Positions 58,802-64,000 of a DNA stretch of 64,000 nt are shown piece after piece. The notes below the pieces were generated by a model, which worked only from the letters and a program-made list of their open reading frames with translations, was not told the DNA's origin and made no database searches. Position numbers and translations under genes: made by a program. This stretch comes from Actinernus sp. WN-2022. Taxonomy: Eukaryota > Cnidaria > Anthozoa > Actiniaria > Actinernidae. Within the stretch, counting starts at the first letter, position 1, and the number at the start of each line of letters is the position of its first letter. The DNA lies in NCBI GenBank assembly GCA_030867875.1, contig JAOWCC010000286.1, positions 1,798,001 through 1,862,000 on the forward strand, written 5' to 3'.

Positions 58802-59045
58802 ATGAATGTAAGAACCCTGAAGAGAAAGTTGAAGGAGCTTAATTTGAAACATAGAGGAGTACAGTACGATGAACAAATAGTCAGAGAAGCCATAAAGCAT
58901 GAAATGGATGGGGCTGGTGCTTTGGCACCATATGCATGTTCGTCAAAGTCATGTAGCTGCCTTAATCGATCCAAGGAGATGAAGAATACCCAAAAGGAGA
59001 ACATATTCTTCCATGGGACCCACTTTTTGCTGGCATATCGATGGT
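58802..59045 (+). pseudogene. Second integrase-like transposase fragment
   Basis: The plus strand reads MNVRTLKRKLKELNLKHRGV and IVREAIKHEMDGAGAL, matching exon 1 of the kinase transposon's transposase (SVRTLSRRLHLFDI, KEMNGPGRFLGY). After frame breaks it continues HVRQSHVAAL and KRRTYSSMGPTFCWHIDG, matching the KGAFTST...LDGHDK region. It ends there. No inverted ends or kinase cargo were seen around it. Confidence 0.7.
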
Positions 59046-59049
59046 CGGT

Positions 59050-60355
59050 GACACCCACTAGTACTCTAATAAATGTAGGTTATTAGTCACCTTACCAGCT
59101 AATGTGACTGTGTATGACGAGTCTTTGCATATTTTGGCAAGCCTTTAGGCAAGCCAAATACAGCGAATGGCGAGAAAAATGGCTCCCAGGGAGTTATATA
59201 CACGTAGGTATGTGCCGCTTGAGAGGGTTCGGTTTTTGAGCCTCCGAATCCTTAAATAGGGTATATTTTATTGCTTTTTATAGAAAGAAATAGAGGACTT
59301 CAAATCTTTATTTTTAATTTGCTACAACTATATTCGTTTCAGGATATGACAAATTGAAACCTTATGTGTATATGCCGAAAGATTCTTTGGCTGGAGCTTG
59401 TCTATTCCAATAATGATCCAAACATAACAGTGCGTCTAATTTGGTCATAGGTCAGATTGTGGCACAGAAAATGTTTTTTCATTCTAACTCACTTCATTCG
59501 AAATAATGAAAATAATTTTCGAAATCCCTTAAAGAACTAAAACACTACACCAACAGGTTTGGTTGGTAACTCACATAGAGCCAACATAGAGCTTTATTCT
59601 GCTATATAATACTACTAATGGTTTATTAACAGTACTTCCACTGTGTGGCTCTTCGCCTGTTAATCTAAATAATGTAAAATACGACTAAGATATTACTGAG
59701 ATGTATAATGATAACAGTCCTAAGGATTAAATTCTGGCTATACGTATCTATGGTAAAATTTATCAATGGAGTCTGTTGGCAGTGCAGTTCTTTAGTATTT
59801 TAGAATCAAGGTATATTACTTTATCATCCGCCATCCTGAATACAACTGAATACTACTCAAGCTTAGCGTGACAATTTCTTTATTTACTACGTTTAGTAAT
59901 GGCTTTCAACATACCTGCAGAACTAATACTCTCGCTCTCTCCGATTCTATATGCAATGACTCACGAAACATGAAAATCGGTACCTCATGAAAGTGGGCTT
60001 GAGGGATTTCGTATTCTCTTTTCCGCTCTGTTCCAACCTCTCACTCCACTCAGGGTAGAAACCTTGATACGCTTGTCCTACGTAATGCCAGTTAATTTAA
60101 GGTCGAACCCCAATCCGACGTGGTGGTCCACACATCCCATTCTTCTATTTCCTTTATTCTTCTGATTATCCAATGTATTTCCCGTCTGAGACCCCAAATG
60201 TTAGCACAGGTTCTTACCCATAAGTTCCAGTAGTGAATAAGTGAGACAAAAGAAAACAGCTTGTTTCCAGGATAGCCATTGATATTCCGTTTCGAATTAC
60301 CACACATGTTCTATGTGAAAGTCATTTTTTTTTCAGTAAAAATTCAGATTTTATC
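59050..60355. other. No gene seen
   Basis: AT-rich sequence without recognised exons. A minus frame at 60092-60307 has no domain. Confidence 0.45.
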
Positions 60356-60358
60356 CAA

Positions 60359-60470
60359 CAAGTTTGGTATATGTTAAAACAACTATCGCCCTCAAAGTCG
60401 GTGAATAGTATTGGATATTTCTTTCACACCCCTGTAAATATCCACCACTATTAAAACTGTTTAAAATATT
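60359..60470. mobile_element. Foldback repeat family, fragment C
   Basis: GGTGAATAGTATTGGATATT and AAATATCCACCACTATT match the hairpin arms of copies A and B. It abuts the end of the G2E3-like exon and may have truncated it. Confidence 0.7.
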
Positions 60471-60675
60471 ATCCTCTTCTTCTGACCGCCTGTTTGCACC
60501 TTCGTCTGACCACACCACACCATAAATACCACGGTACTGGTTGAGGGTGAGAGGCTCTTTACTGTCGACAAACAGTGGAAGGAATGCATGTGGCCACTTC
60601 TTGACATGGTTGGTGAATAGCTTCCCAATCGAATCCATGCCAGCAATAAACTGGTCTATGGAAGGCTTGACTCTG
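60468..60675 (-). CDS. G2E3/HECT-associated exon
   Basis: A minus-strand exon begins after an acceptor CTCTCCAG near 60675 and reads VKPSIDQFIAGMDSIGKLFT, AFLPLFVDSKEPLTLNQYRG, VVWSDEGANRRSEEEDNI. This resembles the segment ahead of the HECT-like domain in G2/M-phase-specific ubiquitin-ligase-like proteins that are repeated in cnidarian genomes. The exon's 3' end is lost into the foldback fragment and no HECT domain follows. A link to the THAP gene upstream is possible but unproven. Confidence 0.6.
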
Positions 60676-60679
60676 GAGA

Positions 60680-61429
60680 GAGGATATTGATTGAGAAAAG
60701 TATTTATTATTTTTTGCTACCTTATTACGTTATTTTTGCAATTTCATCTGAAATTTTGCTATTGTGTGCTAGCATTGGCTGAGCAAAAATGGCCTTCTGA
60801 TAGACAACAACAGAGATGCCTATGAGATGAGTGACTTATAACACTCTTCTGTCCTTTATGACATACAATACAATGAGCAAATCTGTGTATTTAGAGTTTA
60901 CTGAGACAGTTGCATTAGCTTACCATGTTAACACAATTGAAACAATGTGCTGACTCTCTTTACCCCTTGTTCACTTTTACATGGGATTGTTTGCATGCCA
61001 GCACTGTAGCAAGACATGGGAAGTTCTTTAGATTAAAAGGCAGAAAGTCGGCTGCTCTATAGAGCTTTGCATTGGATTGACACAAATCTGGAGCAAGGGC
61101 AAGCTTCTCGGACCCTTTCCCTGCTAGAACCTTGTCAATATATTAGCTCCTTGCATGTTTTCTCTGTTCATGTTTTCTCCTGGTAGTATGAAAGCATTAG
61201 CAACAACAAATAATGTTTAAAAGTATTATAAAGCTAATTGAATGGTGAATCAAATACAGGATTTCTAGAACTCCCATTGAATTGTAGAACTAACTTTTTT
61301 TATTGTTTTGGTCTTTGTTTTGTTGTTTGTTTGTCTTTATTTTTCTCTTTCCCTTTTTTTTTCTTTTTTCTCTTTCCAAGTTCATTTAATTGACGACGTA
61401 TGCATTATATATACAATACTAACACAACA
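60680..61429. other. No gene seen
   Basis: AT-rich; a T-rich low-complexity run occupies 61292-61375. No supported exon. Confidence 0.45.
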
Positions 61430-61615
61430 TGCTCAGTTATTTAGTTTATTTATTCAAATGTAAACGGTGGCCAACTCGGAAGCTTAATGCTACTTTGGCA
61501 ACCGTACACACACTCTATTTATTCTGTATATATATCATTAATTTGTTTTAAATCTATTTTGTCAAAAATGTAAAACCTTTAAATAAGTGTGTAATAAAAT
61601 TGAACTTGAACTTCC
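61430..61615 (+). mobile_element. LINE 3' tail
   Basis: GGTGGCCAACTCGGAAGCTT is followed by AT-rich sequence and the end AATAAAATTGAACTTGAACTT, a CR1/L2-type terminus. No coding part. Confidence 0.55.
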
Positions 61616-61848
61616 CCTGATGATTAAAACATTTATGATTTTAACCTAATTGCCTAATGTATACTAGAAGTAGAGTATATTAGGTAGCAGATCTACATGA
61701 ATAAACCTCACATACCTGTAATAGGTGTTATTGGAGGACAAACACAGAAGGTGTGATCAGCACACTCGATTTTGTTTGAATATTTTCAGAATTTGAGTAG
61801 TTTCTTTTGTTCAAAAAAATATTTTATACAAAACAATTTGAATTACCT

Positions 61849-62590
61849 GGAGCTGTAGGGGGAACATCTATAACAGTCATCTTTTGTTGTCTCGTCTGGG
61901 TTGCTTCTGCCCTTGGCTGCTTGGTAAGCATGGTGTCCATAGGTGCAGGTGTCATCTAAAGAAAGTTGTCTGATTTATTCACGGTTATTTCCCTTATACT
62001 AAATAACAATATAACATGCACTCTCTTAGTTTAATACACTTGTGGTGAAAACAATGTTCAGTACGTGGAACCCGGTCATAATGAAGTTTTCTTCCTTTCC
62101 CTCGGAACTTCTTTATACATGCAGGTTCCACTGTATTGCTAGCCTCCTATAGCAGCCGTTTTGTAGCGCTTCCGTTTCACTGAAGCGCTACACAACGGCT
62201 GCTATAGGACTAGGAGGCTACTGTAATCTGTATTGCCATGCAAACTAAATACAAAAGCACTTACCAAAATCGGAGAATGGCTTATCGGTTTCGATGGCAT
62301 GGACTGATGGAATAGGAACAACTCCATATTCAACCGACTTCAGTCTTGGCGTAGAGTGAAGGACCAAAGAAAATCTTATAAAGTCTTCCGGCTTGGAGTG
62401 AACCAAACAAATGCTGGAATTCTTCGTCGGTTCCCACTTCGCTCGCTTTGTTCGCACGAACCTCAACCACTGGCGTCTTCTCTTCTTTGCTTCTGGCCGA
62501 TCATCGCTTAAAAACGGGACCTTGTGTTAGAGCTACCTTTTTGAGTCTGGCTCATTCCTACAGCCCCCAAATACACATCTGTTTGGCATT
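61849..62590 (-). CDS. THAP-domain gene, first two exons, with stops
   Basis: An ATG near 62590 on the minus strand reads MPNRCVFGGC, the first Cys pair of a THAP zinc finger. Two in-frame stops follow (TAG and TAA, near 62535). The frame then continues HKVPF, KRRRQWLRFVRTKRAKWEP with the invariant Trp, and ICLVHSKPEDF with the Cys-His pair, ending at donor GTAAGT (62255). A second exon, 61957-61849, has clean borders and continues in phase (DDTCTYGHHAYQ). THAP domains bind DNA and are shared by P-element transposases and host regulators. The stops, if real, kill the protein. They could also lie in an unrecognised small intron. Confidence 0.65.
62153..62222. mobile_element. Foldback mini-element, cousin of the one at 18.7 kb
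   Basis: TAGCCTCCTATAGCAGCCGTT-like arms flank a short loop, with TAGCGCTTC and GAAGCGCTA as the inner stem. CTGTATTGC occurs immediately before it and again 7 bases after its end, perhaps a displaced 9-bp target duplication. It lies in the THAP gene's first intron. Confidence 0.75.
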
Positions 62591-62950
62591 TCAAATCGAG
62601 TTATTCGCTCGGTTCGCTCTGTTTTTATCTGTCTTTATTGTTGGTTGTTCGCTTCAGTCTCTCACTACTATGACGTTGCTTTGCGGTTTTGTTCCCAGTC
62701 TACTTCCAAACTCCAGCTGACGGCCATTTGGGACAGGGTGCCCAAATCGGCTTGTTTTACAATGTTTGACGCCAGAAATAAGGTCGAACTCTTACTTTTT
62801 TCCTTTTTTTCTCTTCGAATTATTGATAAGAAGGATGTAAAGAATTTATAAAAAATACTTCAAATTTGGGGTTATAGGCACTCTAACTGGGTTAAAGCTA
62901 TGTAGTTCCTATCTTTTCATCGATAATCGACTGCTTCGTCTCGAGCTACG

Positions 62951-63377
62951 TTAAGACCCAACAGAACGCGATGTTGTACTATCATGTTCCTCCCTGCAAT
63001 TTCTGCCGAACTTTCTCGCCCGTTTCTTCCATGCTTTCACTGCCGAATCCAAATGCGTTTTTCGCTGAACGTGCTCCGTGTAACTATCGTAGGAACGAGC
63101 TTTATCCAATTCGTTATCCAACATATCTGTCATGAACGTCCACAAAACTTGTCCACGTTTCTTGTAAACTTGCCAATCTTTGCTGTAATTCAACACAAGT
63201 GTAGCTTGATTCGCCCAACAAACTTTGAATCTGGTTATAATGCTTCGTTAACACTCTAATACAGGCTGACCTCAATTTACGTACTGCTTCTAAATTGTCT
63301 GCTACTTCCTCATCTTCAAGACTTTGTTTTTCCATTAAGTGACATATTAGTAGAAGCCGACTTCCAAATCCAAACAC
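62951..63377 (-). pseudogene. Retrotransposon gag N-terminus
   Basis: An ATG near 63335 on the minus strand reads MEKQSLEDEEVADNLEAVRK, then YTCVELQQRLASLQETWTSF and VDVHDRYV, a helical segment typical of BEL/Pao-type gag starts. After a one-base frameshift near 63120 it continues LDNELDKARSYDSYTEHVQR to a stop at 62951. No pol follows. Confidence 0.6.
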
Positions 63378-63399
63378 TGAAGCCGAAAACTATGGCGAC

Positions 63400-63805
63400 C
63401 ACGTTCGCTTAAAACCAAATTTGCTCAGGTTATCCATTTATTGGATGCCGACCACACACTCAGCTCTCGGAGCGGTTTTCTAGAGAATTACACATGACAG
63501 AAATAAAATACATGGTCAATAGATATATAAAGTAAACTAAACTGAGCAGAACTAAATCCGAAAGAAACGCAAGAAACTACTGAAATGAAACTAAAAACCT
63601 GAATTTAAATTACTTATACACATAACTGAACAAAGGACAATAACTGACTAATACAGTACGATAACAAACTCAAACACACACACAAACGCACGCACGCACA
63701 CATATGCCATTTGGTGGCTACACTTAATATGTTGCCTAAAATGACTTTTTTCTTTACTAACAACTAAAAAACTGTGTATATATTTCTATGCATTGATGTT
63801 GTGAT
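63400..63805. other. Possible retrotransposon leader, no gene
   Basis: Sequence just upstream of the gag fragment could be leader or LTR, but no paired LTR is visible in the window. A CA-rich microsatellite lies at 63674-63702. Confidence 0.35.
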
Positions 63806-63812
63806 CTTTAAG

Positions 63813-64000
63813 AAACCAAAACATAACAGACTCAATAAAGAAACAACTTAATAAAGAGTATAATTATAAGTCAATTGCATAGCAACTGTAGTACGACCAA
63901 TTTAGGGCGACCAACCAGTAGCACCACAACTGACATGTAGCCCTTAAGACACCAAAACATAACAGACTCAATAAAGAAACAACTTGATAAAGAGTATAAT
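63813..64000. repeat. Direct repeat of about 50 bp, 136 bp apart
   Basis: ACCAAAACATAACAGACTCA, followed by AATAAAGAAACAACTT and ATAAAGAGTATAAT, occurs from about 63815 and again from 63951 to the window end. It may be the first units of a longer tandem array outside the window. Confidence 0.85.

Noticed and set aside
62951..63377. Gag fragment as the start of a complete retrotransposon
   Set aside because: No pol follows in the expected direction; a THAP gene lies there instead.

Overview
The window is repeat-rich, AT-rich animal DNA. Genes are split by short GT-AG introns, and coding exons lie between many nested transposable elements. The protein families (DUF7869-like genes, Crypton recombinases, BEL/Pao retrotransposons, CR1/L2-like LINEs, a Polinton polymerase, THAP and alpha-kinase domains) and the dispersed MITEs are what I would expect of an anthozoan cnidarian, most likely a stony coral. 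That assignment is inference. I see no rRNA, tRNA or CRISPR array.

Layout. 0-1.2 kb: three tandem-repeat families. 1.15-5.6 kb: a minus-strand DUF7869-like gene in at least five exons, with a dead LINE in one intron. 5.7-7.1 kb: a LINE endonuclease fragment and an array built on GCGTAAA/TTTACGC. 8.4-9.5 kb: minus-strand exons ending in a Ser-Pro repeat. 11.9-14.3 kb: a foldback element, a 39-bp repeat, a MITE and an unrecognised minus gene. 14.8-16.6 kb: a small MITE and a second copy split by a Mutator-like element that encloses a SET-like reading frame. 17.7-18.3 kb: a small minus gene. 20.7-21.5 kb: a 124-bp tandem array. 21.9-25.9 kb: a rearranged BEL/Pao retrotransposon in the order RT-RNaseH-integrase start-gag-protease start. 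27.36-32.72 kb: a DNA transposon with ~335-bp inverted repeats, a multi-exon DDE transposase on the minus strand and an intact alpha-kinase gene on the plus strand. 32.9-35.9 kb: LINE, foldback and MITE layers. 36.7-37.5 kb: a broken Polinton polymerase. 37.9-42.6 kb: a 43-bp satellite with higher-order structure. 43.1-44.5 kb: a Ulp1-like protease gene. 45.9-47.7 and 57.3-58.7 kb: two pieces of what may be one BEL/Pao element. Between them are a 13-exon degenerate gene (48.0-53.3 kb) and a Crypton split by a LINE that itself carries a TTAA-flanked MITE. 58.8-63.4 kb: a second transposase fragment, a G2E3-like exon, a THAP gene and a gag fragment.

The clearest candidate for an undescribed system is the 27.36-32.72 kb transposon: its reading frame for a complete alpha-kinase domain is undamaged, which is unusual among the decayed genes around it. 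The Mutator-like element holding a SET-like frame is a second case of a regulatory-enzyme domain inside a mobile element. Most other genes here carry stops or frameshifts. No computation or database search was run; exon limits were read by eye from splice motifs, frame and phase.
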